This document shows positions 16,325 to 26,370 of a stretch of 64,000 nucleotides of DNA, piece after piece (position 1 is the stretch's first letter; every line of letters begins with the position of its first letter). The position numbers were made by a program, and so were the translations under genes. The stretch is from Pirellulales bacterium. GTDB lineage: Bacteria; Planctomycetota; Planctomycetia; Pirellulales; Lacipirellulaceae. The notes beneath the pieces were generated by a model, which saw only the letters and a list, made by a program, of their open reading frames with translations, ran no database searches and was not told the origin of the DNA. The stretch spans positions 31,866 to 95,865 of the forward strand of contig JANQOF010000049.1 of the NCBI GenBank assembly GCA_028279215.1, given 5' to 3'.

Positions 16325-17962
16325 CTAGTCTTCGAATGTCTGTAAAGTGTCGTCGGGCAATACCGGCGGCAATACCTCGATTGCCCCAACTGGCTCGGTG
16401 GCAACTGCCAATTCTGGTAGTGGGCGACAGCGGAGCTGCCATCCGCCTCCAAGTGCCTTGTAGATTTGGATAAGTGAGAGGGCGACGTTTGCCTTGGCCG
16501 CCGCAAGATTGTCTTGATTGGTTACCAACTCCGACTGCACGGTGGCAACTCGGTTGTAGTCCACTTTCCCATTGCGATACTGGATGACCGCCACGTCCGA
16601 GGCCTTCTCCAGAGCATCGACGGCAACCTGTAGGGTTGCGACCAGTTGCTGGGACTGCAGGTACGACACGATAGCATCCTCAGCTTCTTGATTCGCGCGC
16701 AGGACGGTCTGTTGGTACAGCGCGACCTGTTCGGAGAACTCGGAGTTCTGCACGCGAACATTGTTGGCAATGCGGCCATAGTTCAAGATGTTCCAGTGGA
16801 ACGACGGGCCGACGGTGCCATAATTGGCAGCCGACGAGAACATGTCGCCGAAATCGTTGGCATGCCAGCCTAAGGTTCCTCGAATGTCGAATGCAGGGTA
16901 GAGTTCCGCAGTGGCGACGCCAATCATGGCACTCTCAGCGGCAACGCGACGCTCGGCCGCTCGAACGTCCGGCCTGCGCCGGATGAGTTCGGCCGGAATG
17001 CCCACAACAACGTCCGAGGGTGCTGTGGGAATGGGCGCCGGCGAGATTTGTTCCGCCAGGTTACTCGGCGGCATACCCATTAGCACACAGAGTTGGTTAT
17101 TTGCCATGCGTTGTTGAATGCGTAGTCCGGGCAGCAAGGCCTTGGTGTTTGCAAGCGTTGCCGTGGCTTGATCGACATCGAGTTCGGTGACGGCCCCTTG
17201 ATCGAATCGCGCCTTGGCAATGCCGTAGCTCTGCTCCTGAAGTTTCACGTTCCGCTGGGCAAGGCGGATCCGTTCCTGGTACTCACGCACTTGGACGTAG
17301 GCCGAAGCGGTGTCGGCAATCAAGCTGACGAGTATCGCGTCGTAGTCTTGCACCGACTCCTCAAGGCGGGCGTCGCTGGCTTCGATCGCGCGGCGAAATC
17401 GGCCCCACACGTCGAGTTCCCATCCCAAACTGAATCCGTGCTGCCACGACTCAAAACTTCGCGGAATCTGAATCGGTCTCGGGAGGCGGTTGTTGAGTTG
17501 ATTCAGCCCCGTCAAGTCACCACGCTTCGACCTCTGCACGTGCGTATATCGCCCATTGTAGGCTTGGTGCTGCGGGAACAGGCCGCTGACGGCGATCGCA
17601 ACCTGATAGCGCGCTTGCAGCACCCGCTGGCCCGCAGCGCGTAGCGTCAGGTTTTGTGCGTAGGTTGACTGCACCAAACCGTCGAGTACGGGATCGCCGA
17701 GCGTTTGCCACCAGGCAAAGTCTTCCACGCCGGGGGAAGCCGAGATCAGTTTTGGATCGTCGTAGTCGATCCACTCATCGGCCACCGGCGCGGCAGGTCG
17801 CTGATAGTTTGGACCCACCAAAAAGCCGTTCCGCCACCAGTCAATCGGTCGGGCATCGCGCAGCCCAGCGCAGCCAGTCAATGCGACGGCCGCGACCAGC
17901 AGCACAAGCACGCGCAGTAATGTGGGACTGCGTGCAGAAAACAAGTTCGGCTGATCCTCCAT
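16325..17962 (-). CDS. Outer-membrane efflux lipoprotein, TolC/OprM (NodT) family
   Basis: Outer-membrane channel of a tripartite efflux pump. The 545-residue protein begins with a lipoprotein signal: a hydrophobic stretch, then the lipobox LTGC at about residues 29-32. Two repeats of the outer-membrane efflux domain follow, with coiled-coil segments and IPAELIRRRPDVRAAERRVAAE (two motif halves seen in order), the hallmark of this family. I use ATG 17962; a GTG at 17995 is an alternative. It is transcribed away from the adaptor and permease genes, sharing a 290-base divergent region with them. Confidence 0.92.
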   Translation of the reverse strand: MEDQPNLFSARSPTLLRVLVLLVAAVALTGCAGLRDARPIDWWRNGFLVGPNYQRPAAPVADEWIDYDDPKLISASPGVEDFAWWQTLGDPVLDGLVQSTYAQNLTLRAAGQRVLQARYQVAIAVSGLFPQHQAYNGRYTHVQRSKRGDLTGLNQLNNRLPRPIQIPRSFESWQHGFSLGWELDVWGRFRRAIEASDARLEESVQDYDAILVSLIADTASAYVQVREYQERIRLAQRNVKLQEQSYGIAKARFDQGAVTELDVDQATATLANTKALLPGLRIQQRMANNQLCVLMGMPPSNLAEQISPAPIPTAPSDVVVGIPAELIRRRPDVRAAERRVAAESAMIGVATAELYPAFDIRGTLGWHANDFGDMFSSAANYGTVGPSFHWNILNYGRIANNVRVQNSEFSEQVALYQQTVLRANQEAEDAIVSYLQSQQLVATLQVAVDALEKASDVAVIQYRNGKVDYNRVATVQSELVTNQDNLAAAKANVALSLIQIYKALGGGWQLRCRPLPELAVATEPVGAIEVLPPVLPDDTLQTFED

Positions 17963-18252
17963 GCGATGCGTGCCAAGCGCGTAGACGTCGCGCACCTTGC
18001 CCGTTGTTTGTTGTGAAGAACTGTCTCAATGCATGAAATCGGAATAATCGGCACGCTGAGCATACCAGCTACGATTGCGCCAAAACGACCGTTGCAACCG
18101 GCAAACTTCCACATCCGTTGGCGTTTACAGCTGTGGACGGATGGCACCCAGAAATCTGGGCAAACGGGGGCTATAATCGCTGTGTTCTGCTAGTGCTGGT
18201 GCGGCCTTACGGAGTGCCGGCGCGACGATCCTGTAGGTGGCGAGTACTCAGT

Positions 18253-19512
18253 ATGCAAAGGCGATTGGCCCAATGTGTGCCTGCACTGGTGTCACTGACG
18301 GTTGCAACAATTGGCTGCCGACCAGCCGCGTTGGAGTTGCCTGCTAGCGAACCCGTGACGCTCACGGTCAGCCGTCCCATCGTTCGCGAGGTAACTGAGT
18401 ATCGCGTGTTTACCGGCACCACAGCCGCGGTGGAGTCAGTGGATATCCAATCGCGGGTGACCGGTTATCTCGACAAGTTGCCATTTGCCGAAGGGTCACG
18501 AGTAAAAGCCGGCCAACTTCTCGCCGAGATCGATCCTCGGCCCTATCAAGCCAAGCTCGACGCCGCCCAAGGTGAGGTTGCGCTCAACGAAGCACAGCTC
18601 AACCTGGCACAAAAAGAAAACGATCGAGCCAAGGCCATCCGGGCCGAAAACGCAGGCGCCATCAGCCAGCAGGAACTCGACACGCGCGAAGCAAAAGTCG
18701 AGGAGGCATTAGCGGCGGTTCAGTCGTCGAAAGCCAACCTCGAGCAGTACCAGCTCGACTTGGCGTTTACGAAGGTTCGTTCCCCAATCGACGGTCGGGT
18801 CAGCCGCTACTATCTGACGGTTGGCAATCTGGTAACACAGAATCAAACGTTGATTACGACGGTTGTGTCGCAGGCTCCCATTTACATTTACTTTGACGTG
18901 GACGAGCCAACAATGCTGCAAGTCATGCGATCGATGTACGCGGGAGAAATGCCGCCAGCGAGGTCGGGCGAGCTTCCGGTTATGGCGGGCTTGCAGGACG
19001 ATCAGGCGTTTCCGCTCGAGGGCACCATCGATTTCGCGAACAACGTGGTCGACTCGTCTACCGGAACCATCATCGTACGTGGGCAGTTCGCCAATCCGGC
19101 GAACGATGCAGGCGTTCGGATGTTAATTCCCGGAATGTTCGCCCGTGTGAAGCTCCCAATCGGGCAGCCGAGGAAACTGCCGCTGGTTGCGGAAAAGGCC
19201 GTGATGAATGACCAGGGGCAGACCTTCCTGTATCTCGTCGGACAAGACGACAAGGTGGAGTATCGTCGCGTCGAGCTTGGCCGTATGACTGGCGACGGAT
19301 TGTGGGTAGTGAAGAAAGGACTTGCGCCAGACGACCGAGTCGTCGTGAGCGGAATCCAATTCGCAAAGCCGGGAGCAAATGCAACAGTTCAGGAAGCGCC
19401 GATGCCAACGGCTGCAACTGCGAAGTCACCAAATGGGCCAACATCTGGCGGCCAGCAGGGCGCCACCAACGCGCAAAGTACGTCCGACTCGTCGCCGGCG
19501 AAGACACCGTGA
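18253..19512 (+). CDS. RND periplasmic adaptor (membrane fusion) lipoprotein
   Basis: Links the RND permeases to the outer-membrane channel. It has 419 residues with a signal sequence and lipobox (TIGC, about 20-23), then the biotinyl-lipoyl half-motifs (GYLDKLPFAEGSRVKAGQLL), an alpha-helical hairpin (about 110-175), the second lipoyl half with the beta-barrel domain, and a low-complexity Pro/Ser/Thr/Gln tail after about 375. ATG 18253 is chosen because it gives a proper lipoprotein signal; longer upstream starts do not. Its stop overlaps the next gene as GTGA. Confidence 0.92.
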   Translation: MQRRLAQCVPALVSLTVATIGCRPAALELPASEPVTLTVSRPIVREVTEYRVFTGTTAAVESVDIQSRVTGYLDKLPFAEGSRVKAGQLLAEIDPRPYQAKLDAAQGEVALNEAQLNLAQKENDRAKAIRAENAGAISQQELDTREAKVEEALAAVQSSKANLEQYQLDLAFTKVRSPIDGRVSRYYLTVGNLVTQNQTLITTVVSQAPIYIYFDVDEPTMLQVMRSMYAGEMPPARSGELPVMAGLQDDQAFPLEGTIDFANNVVDSSTGTIIVRGQFANPANDAGVRMLIPGMFARVKLPIGQPRKLPLVAEKAVMNDQGQTFLYLVGQDDKVEYRRVELGRMTGDGLWVVKKGLAPDDRVVVSGIQFAKPGANATVQEAPMPTAATAKSPNGPTSGGQQGATNAQSTSDSSPAKTP

Positions 19513-22500
19513 TTTCGCGCTATTTCATCGATCGTCCTGTGTTTGCGTCGGTGATCTCTATATTGATCACGTTGGCCGGTGCGTTGGCAGTCACCACGCT
19601 GCCGATCTCGCAGTACCCGGAAATTACGCCGCCCACGATACAGGTGATTGCCCGTTACCCGGGCGCAAGCGCTCGCGTGATGGCCGATACCATCGCATCG
19701 CCGATTGAGCAGCAGGTAAACGGCGTCGAGGGCATGCTCTACATGTCGTCGCAATCGGCGAACGACGGAACCTACATGCTGACGGTGACGTTCGATTTAG
19801 GGACGAATACCGACGAGGCGATGGTGCAGGTGCAGAACCGCGTGTCGCTGGCAATGCCTCAACTGCCGGAAATCGTCCAGATGCAGGGCGTGGTGGTTCA
19901 AAAGAAATCGCCCGATATTCTGCTTGTCGTCAATCTGGTGTCACCAGACGAGACGTACGACACGCTCTACATGAGCAACTACGCTACGCTGCACGTGATC
20001 GACGAACTCGCTCGGCTAGACGGTGTGGGCGATATCACCTTCCTCGGCCAGCGCGACTACAGCATTCGCGTTTGGCTGCAGCCCGACCAGCTTGCGTATC
20101 GCGGCATGACACCGACCGACGTGATGGCGGCCCTCAAAGATCAGAACATTCAGGCTGTCGTCGGGCAAATCGGCGACTCGCCTTCGAGCTTCGCGCAACA
20201 GATACAGCTCACGCTTAGTGCCAAAGGGCGACTTAGCACCGTCGAGGACTTTGAGAATATCGTCGTCAAAACCGTCGGCAACGATAACATGCGATACGGT
20301 CCGACAACTAGATCGGTGCACCTGCGGGATGTAGCGCGCGTCGAGCTAGGCGCTCAAGCCATTCGAATGTCGTCCACGCTCGACGGAATGCCTACCGTAG
20401 GGCTAGCTCTCTACCAGCTTCCAGGTGCCAATGCTCTGTCGGTAGGAAATGCGATTCGCGCCAAGATGGAGGAACTGAAGAACGAGTTTCCCTCAGGCCT
20501 CGAATACGCGATTGTTTACGACACTACGCCGTTCACCGCCGAATCGATTCGCGACGTACTGCAAACGCTCGGGGAGGCGACGGTACTGGTTGCCTTCGTG
20601 GTCTTGCTGTTCCTGCAAAACTGGCGAGCGACCATTATTCCGCTGGTGGCTGTGCCAGTGGCCATTATCGGCACATTTGCCGTGATGGCCGTCATTGGGT
20701 TCTCACTAAACACGTTATCGCTGTTTGGACTCGTGCTGGCCGTCGGAATCGTGGTCGACGATGCGATCGTCGTAGTCGAAAACGTTCAGCGTTGGCTCGA
20801 AGAGGGCCACAGCCCGAGAGAAGCCGCCTGCCGCGCGATGGATGAAGTAACTGGGCCTATCGTGGCCGTGGCTCTAGTGCTCGCGGCAGTATTTCTGCCA
20901 TGCGCGTTCATCAGTGGCATCACAGGGGAGTTTTTCCGTCAGTTTGCGGTCACGATTGCGGTCTCCACGGCTTTTTCCGCCTTCAACTCGCTGACGCTGA
21001 GTCCAGTGCTCGCGGCGAGGTTGCTGAAGCCCAAGGACGCACAGCGAGACGCGCTAGGGCGCATTCTTCATTTTCTGCTTGGGTGGTTGTTCAGTCTCTT
21101 TAATCGAGCATTTCAGTTTACGCACGGCACTTATGCAGCGGGCGTGAAGCGGTTTGTGCGGATGAGCGTTACGGCACTTGTTCTGTACGCGGGCTTGTTG
21201 TGGCTCACTACCTGGACGTTCACGAACGCACCGAAAGGGTTCATCCCGCTACAGGACAAAGGTTATCTGCTGGCAAATGTGCAACTGCCCGACGGTGCTT
21301 CCATGCAACGAACCTCAGCTGTGCTGTCGGAACTCAAGACGCAGTTGCTTGCAACGCCTGGCGTCGCGCACGTCATCACGTTGTCGGGGCGATCGATTCT
21401 CATCAATGCCAACAGTTCGAACTACGGGACGTTGTTCATCATTCTCGATCCTTTCAAGCAACGGCGAACGATCGCCAAGAACGGGCTGGTGATGTTGCTC
21501 AAGATGCGCAACGAGTACCCCGCCAAGATGAATGAGGCGATCGTGCAACCACTGCCGCCACCACCAGTAAGCGGGTTAGGCGTTTCAGGTGGATTTGAAC
21601 TGATGGTGGAGAACCGCGGCAACGCCCCGCGGCAAGAGCTGCAGCGTGTTACCGAGGAGGTGCTCGACAAAGCTCTCGCGAACAAGAAGATGGCCGACGT
21701 CTTCACGCTCCGCGAGTCGATGTACCCGTCAATCAAGCTCGACATCGATCGCATGCAGGCCCGATCCATGGGCATTCCCATTCAACAGATAGCTAGGACC
21801 CTCGAATCGACAACCGGCTCCGCGTATGTCAACGACTTCAATCTGTTTGGGCGTCGCTGGCAAGTGAACGTAGGGGCCGACAAGCAGTACCGCAGTACGC
21901 TGGCGGATGTCGGACGGCCGCAACTGCGCAACACCAGCATGTCGATGTCGCCGCTCACGGCCTTCGCCAAGAGTAGCATCGAAACTGGTCCACCCATTGT
22001 CTTTCGGTACAACATTTATGAGTCCGCGCCAGTCATGGGCAGAGCGAATCTCGGCGTGAGTTCGGGCGACGCGATTCAAGTTGTCGACCAAGTTGCCCAG
22101 TCGACTTTGCAAGGGGCGATGCGCTACGAGTGGACCGGACTAAGCTTCATGCAAGTGAGGGCCGGCAATAAGGCGATATATATCTTCGCCATGTCGGTAG
22201 TCTTTGTCTTCTTGGTGCTGGCGGCACTCTACGAGAGCTGGGCGCTGCCGTTGGCGATCATCATGGTGGTGCCACTGGGGCTGCTGTTTTCCATTCTTGG
22301 CGTGTGGGCGTTTCCGTTTCTCAATGTTGATATCTTCACCCAAATCGGATTTGTCGTACTGGTGGGCCTAAGTTGCAAAAACGCCGTGCTGATCGTTCAG
22401 TTCGCGAAGCAGCTTCAGGATGAAGGCCACGACTTGTATGATTCGATCGTACGAGCCTCGGAGATTCGCCTGCGACCGATTGTTATGACGTCGTGCGCCT

Positions 22501-22901
22501 TTCTGCTGGGCGTTGTGCCGCTGATCATCGGCTCTGGCGCGGGCGCCGAAATGCGCCGTGCGCTGGGCGTTGCGATGTTTTGTGGCATGCTGGGCGTCAC
22601 CGTATTTGGTGTCATGCTCACTCCCGTGTTTTACTATTTGGTCCAACGCTTGGCCAAGAGTCGATTGTTCGCGAATCCCATCGTTCGACGCACGGTCGGC
22701 TTACTGTTGGGGCCGGTTGCCGGAATGACCTTTGGCGCCTTCTTGTGGCTCACTGGCGAGATGGGATTCTGGTGGTCGATGGCAGTCGGGCTAGGATTTG
22801 GCCTTCTCGCCGCGGGGATCGTGCAAGGCTTGCATCGCCGCGGAGTGCTCACGCAGACGATTGAGAGTCCAGGGCGCGTGCTGACGGAGGATCGGCCGTG
22901 A
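19509..22901 (+). CDS. RND multidrug efflux permease (first of tandem pair)
   Basis: Proton-driven inner-membrane pump of the HAE1 branch. It has 1130 residues, some 80 more than AcrB. The N-terminus ISRYFIDRPVFA is standard, and the proton-relay residues are present: D417/D418 in GIVVDDAIVVVEN and K957 in LSCKNAVLIVQF. The extra C-terminal part carries two more hydrophobic segments (about 1065-1115) and ends in a charged tail. The GTG start at 19509 overlaps the adaptor stop (GTGA); a frame open upstream into the adaptor is a shadow. The stop overlaps the second permease in the same way, so adaptor and both permeases should be made together. Confidence 0.94.
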   Translation: MISRYFIDRPVFASVISILITLAGALAVTTLPISQYPEITPPTIQVIARYPGASARVMADTIASPIEQQVNGVEGMLYMSSQSANDGTYMLTVTFDLGTNTDEAMVQVQNRVSLAMPQLPEIVQMQGVVVQKKSPDILLVVNLVSPDETYDTLYMSNYATLHVIDELARLDGVGDITFLGQRDYSIRVWLQPDQLAYRGMTPTDVMAALKDQNIQAVVGQIGDSPSSFAQQIQLTLSAKGRLSTVEDFENIVVKTVGNDNMRYGPTTRSVHLRDVARVELGAQAIRMSSTLDGMPTVGLALYQLPGANALSVGNAIRAKMEELKNEFPSGLEYAIVYDTTPFTAESIRDVLQTLGEATVLVAFVVLLFLQNWRATIIPLVAVPVAIIGTFAVMAVIGFSLNTLSLFGLVLAVGIVVDDAIVVVENVQRWLEEGHSPREAACRAMDEVTGPIVAVALVLAAVFLPCAFISGITGEFFRQFAVTIAVSTAFSAFNSLTLSPVLAARLLKPKDAQRDALGRILHFLLGWLFSLFNRAFQFTHGTYAAGVKRFVRMSVTALVLYAGLLWLTTWTFTNAPKGFIPLQDKGYLLANVQLPDGASMQRTSAVLSELKTQLLATPGVAHVITLSGRSILINANSSNYGTLFIILDPFKQRRTIAKNGLVMLLKMRNEYPAKMNEAIVQPLPPPPVSGLGVSGGFELMVENRGNAPRQELQRVTEEVLDKALANKKMADVFTLRESMYPSIKLDIDRMQARSMGIPIQQIARTLESTTGSAYVNDFNLFGRRWQVNVGADKQYRSTLADVGRPQLRNTSMSMSPLTAFAKSSIETGPPIVFRYNIYESAPVMGRANLGVSSGDAIQVVDQVAQSTLQGAMRYEWTGLSFMQVRAGNKAIYIFAMSVVFVFLVLAALYESWALPLAIIMVVPLGLLFSILGVWAFPFLNVDIFTQIGFVVLVGLSCKNAVLIVQFAKQLQDEGHDLYDSIVRASEIRLRPIVMTSCAFLLGVVPLIIGSGAGAEMRRALGVAMFCGMLGVTVFGVMLTPVFYYLVQRLAKSRLFANPIVRRTVGLLLGPVAGMTFGAFLWLTGEMGFWWSMAVGLGFGLLAAGIVQGLHRRGVLTQTIESPGRVLTEDRP

Positions 22902-25900
22902 TTTCCGAATTCTTCATCAACCGTCCGATCTTCGCCGCGGTGCTGTCGATCATCATCACGCTCAGTGGTGCGATAGCGGTCTTTCAGCTACCCATCGCGC
23001 AGTATCCAAACATTACGCCGCCAACGATCGTCGTATCGGCCCGTTATCCGGGCGCGAATGCCGAGGTCGTGCATGACACGATCGCGTCGGCCATTGAGGA
23101 ACAAGTTAATGGCGTCGAAGACATGATGTACATGTCGTCGGTCTGCACGAACGACGGCACTTATACCTTGACCATCACCTTCGAGCTTGGTTCCGACGTG
23201 ACCATGGATCAGGTCCTCGTGCAGAATCGCGTCTCGCTAGCGCTGCCAACGATTCCCGCGATCGTCCAGCAGCAGGGTATCACGGTAACGAAGAAATCGC
23301 CAAACACCCTGATGATCATCAATCTTGTCTCCGAGCGCGATACACAGACGGGCAAGATGCTGCGCGACAACATTTACCTGAGTAATTATGCCACGCTTCA
23401 GATTAAGGACGAAATCGCGCGGCTCAATGGAGTAGGCGATGTGACCTTCATGGGGCAGCGCGATTACAGCATGCGGGTTTGGCTGGATCCTGAGCGACTC
23501 GCTTCGTTGGGCCTCACTGCCGACGACGTAGTGCATGCCATCGAGGACCAGAACGCGCAGGTCACGGCCGGAGAGATCGGCGGCGAGCCAGCGGTAAGGG
23601 GCCAGCAACTGAATCTGGCCATTACCACGCTGGGGAGACTTACCACGGTCTCTGAGTTTGAAGACATCGTGGTCAAGAGCAACGCCGCAAGCGGAATCGT
23701 AGGCACTGGAGCGCCCCAAAATACGGCAGCCGGAGCTGCCGAGGGATCGATCCGCGCCGGCAACATAAACACAAGAATCGATCAGAGCACGCAGGCTGGG
23801 CTTAGCCCATCGACCAGCATCGTCAGATTGGCCGACGTTGCCCGCGTGGAACTTGGGTCCAAGCAATACAGCCAAACCTGCACGCTCGATGGAGAATCGT
23901 CGGTCGCGTTGTCGATCTTTCAATTGCCTGGATCCAACGCCATCGCGACGGCGCAGACCGTATACGCCAAAATTGAGGAACTGAGCAAGCGGTTTCCTCC
24001 CGGGGTCGACTACAAGATCGTTTACGATACGACGCCCTTCATTCGAGAGTCGATCGTCGAGGTTTTCAAAACGCTTCGCGACGCGCTCCTGCTGGTCGGC
24101 CTAATGGTATTGGTCTTTCTGCAGAATTGGCGTGCTACTCTCATTCCACTCATTGCGGTGCCCGTAGCGGTCATTGGCACGTTTGCCGTGATGGCTGGCC
24201 TGGGATTCAGCTTAAACAACCTATCGCTCTTCGGGTTGGTGCTTGCTATCGGAATTGTGGTCGACGACGCCATCGTGGTGGTAGAGAACGTCGAGCGATG
24301 GCTCGAAAAAGGGGAGTCGCCGAAGGACGCGGCGGTGAAGGCAATGCGCGAAGTCACTGGGCCGGTGGTTGCCGTAGCGCTTGTGCTGGCTGCCGTGTTT
24401 CTTCCGTGTGCGTTCATCGCCGGCATCACGGGCGAGTTCTTCAGGCAGTTCGGAATCACTATCGCAGTCTCGACGATCATTTCGGCGTTCAACTCGCTTA
24501 CGCTAAGCCCGGCGCTCGCGGCTCTTTTGCTGAAGCCCACGAACGCGAAGCCCGATGTCCTCACTCGATGTCTCAACGGCCTGTTCGGCTGGTTTTTCAG
24601 GCTGTTCAATCTCGTGTTCGACGGCAGCAATAAGGGCTACACGTGGATCACTGGCAAGTTGCTGCGGGCGAGCATTGTGGTGCTGGCCGCTTATGGCGGG
24701 CTTCTCTACGCGACTTACTACAGCTTCGATCACGCCCCAACTGGATTTGTCCCTCAGCAAGACAAGGGCTACCTACTCCTGAACGTCCAATTGCCCGATG
24801 CCGCTTCGCTACAGCGAACCGAAGCGGCAATGGCTCAAATCGAACAAATTGCACGTCGCACTAACGGGGTCTCGCATACGGTTGGAATCTCCGGTCAGTC
24901 GATCCTGCTGAATGCCAATGCGTCAAATTTCGGCTCGATGTACGTGATGCTTGATTCGTTCGACGAGCGCCGTTCGGGAAAGCTGTCTTCGAGATCGATC
25001 GCTCAGGCAATCAACAGCCAGTGCCGAGAGCAGATTAACGGCGCAATGGTATCGGTGTTTGAAGCACCCCCGGTTGATGGGCTCGGTGTCACCGGTGGCT
25101 TCACGATGATGGTGGAAGACCGAGGGTACCAGGGTGACGTCGCGCTTGAGCAGGCGGCTAGTCGATTGGTCTCAAGCGGAAACTCCACGCCAGGACTCAC
25201 TGGGTTGTTCACAGGCGTTCGCGCCGACACGCCGTGGGTCTACCTCGACATCGATCGCGATAAATGCGAATCGCTCGGCATCAATGTGGCTGAGGTCTTT
25301 AACGCCCTGCAGTACAACGTCGGATCGTACTACGTGAACGACTTCAATGAGTTTGGGCGATCGTGGCAAGTGAACGTAATGGCGGAGGCCGAGTATCGCA
25401 GTCGTCTGAACGACATCGACTTGATTCAGCTTAAGAATCGCAGTGGCGACATGGTTCCACTGGCGACGCTGTTGAAAGTGCGCCGCGTCAGCGGACCAGT
25501 GATGCTCCAGCGCTACAATACCTACGCCGCGGCGGCCGTATACGGCGACTTCGCCGAGGGCACGAGCTCCGGTGAGGGAATCAAGGCGATGGAGGATCTC
25601 GCGGCGAAACAGTTGCCCAAGCAGATGGCATATCAGTGGACCGACATGATTTACATGCAGCTTCTGGCAGGCAATACGGCCATGTATGTATTTGCGCTTG
25701 CGGTTGTGTTTGTGTTCTTGGTGCTGGCAGCACTCTATGAAAGCTGGCTGCTACCGTTGGCGGTCATACTGGTGGTTCCCATGTGCCTGCTTAGCTCGGT
25801 CGCAGGCGTGTTGTTCGAACGTCTTGACGTGAACATCTTTACACAAATCGGATTCGTCGTGTTGGTTGGATTGGCTAGCAAGAACGCTATACTCATTGTG

Positions 25901-26206
25901 GAGTTTGCCCGCCAGCAGCAGTCGCGTGGCGTGCCGCGTCGGCAAGCAACACTTGACGCCTGCCACCTGCGATTGCGGCCTATTCTCATGACCTCATTCG
26001 CCTTCATTCTTGGGGTGGTGCCACTTGTGTTGGCGACCGGAGCTGGTGCGGAGATGCGGTATATGCTCGGCACAGCCGTGTTCTTCGGAATGTTGGGAGT
26101 GACGTTTTTTGGCATATTCCTGACGCCCGTGTTTTACTACTCGATTATGTATTTCAGACGTTCCGCCGGCGAAAAACTGGCGCAGGAACCGAGCCCGACG
26201 GAATAG
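22898..26206 (+). CDS. RND multidrug efflux permease (second of tandem pair)
   Basis: A second HAE1-type permease of 1102 residues. It starts with ISEFFINRPIFA and has D456/D457 in GIVVDDAIVVVEN and K995 in LASKNAILIVEF, so both permeases look catalytically complete. Relative to its neighbour it has an insertion of about 40 residues in the first large periplasmic loop (around residues 265-310, rich in Ala, Gly, Thr and Asn). The GTG start at 22898 overlaps the first permease stop. Two permeases served by one adaptor recall MdtABC/MuxABC-type systems, in which the pumps assemble as heterotrimers; that assembly is inference here. Confidence 0.94.
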   Translation: MISEFFINRPIFAAVLSIIITLSGAIAVFQLPIAQYPNITPPTIVVSARYPGANAEVVHDTIASAIEEQVNGVEDMMYMSSVCTNDGTYTLTITFELGSDVTMDQVLVQNRVSLALPTIPAIVQQQGITVTKKSPNTLMIINLVSERDTQTGKMLRDNIYLSNYATLQIKDEIARLNGVGDVTFMGQRDYSMRVWLDPERLASLGLTADDVVHAIEDQNAQVTAGEIGGEPAVRGQQLNLAITTLGRLTTVSEFEDIVVKSNAASGIVGTGAPQNTAAGAAEGSIRAGNINTRIDQSTQAGLSPSTSIVRLADVARVELGSKQYSQTCTLDGESSVALSIFQLPGSNAIATAQTVYAKIEELSKRFPPGVDYKIVYDTTPFIRESIVEVFKTLRDALLLVGLMVLVFLQNWRATLIPLIAVPVAVIGTFAVMAGLGFSLNNLSLFGLVLAIGIVVDDAIVVVENVERWLEKGESPKDAAVKAMREVTGPVVAVALVLAAVFLPCAFIAGITGEFFRQFGITIAVSTIISAFNSLTLSPALAALLLKPTNAKPDVLTRCLNGLFGWFFRLFNLVFDGSNKGYTWITGKLLRASIVVLAAYGGLLYATYYSFDHAPTGFVPQQDKGYLLLNVQLPDAASLQRTEAAMAQIEQIARRTNGVSHTVGISGQSILLNANASNFGSMYVMLDSFDERRSGKLSSRSIAQAINSQCREQINGAMVSVFEAPPVDGLGVTGGFTMMVEDRGYQGDVALEQAASRLVSSGNSTPGLTGLFTGVRADTPWVYLDIDRDKCESLGINVAEVFNALQYNVGSYYVNDFNEFGRSWQVNVMAEAEYRSRLNDIDLIQLKNRSGDMVPLATLLKVRRVSGPVMLQRYNTYAAAAVYGDFAEGTSSGEGIKAMEDLAAKQLPKQMAYQWTDMIYMQLLAGNTAMYVFALAVVFVFLVLAALYESWLLPLAVILVVPMCLLSSVAGVLFERLDVNIFTQIGFVVLVGLASKNAILIVEFARQQQSRGVPRRQATLDACHLRLRPILMTSFAFILGVVPLVLATGAGAEMRYMLGTAVFFGMLGVTFFGIFLTPVFYYSIMYFRRSAGEKLAQEPSPTE

Positions 26207-26370
26207 AGAAATCTTCTGGGATTGTCCGAAAAAACCCACCAAATACGAGCTATACTATCGAGCGCTCACCGACGTAGACGTCGCCCTGGCTCGAGCGAAA
26301 GATCGTCAGGAGAGCCGCGTCGTGTTTGAGTGAGCCACTTCTGCCCCGGAACAAATCAAAGGAAGCGAAG

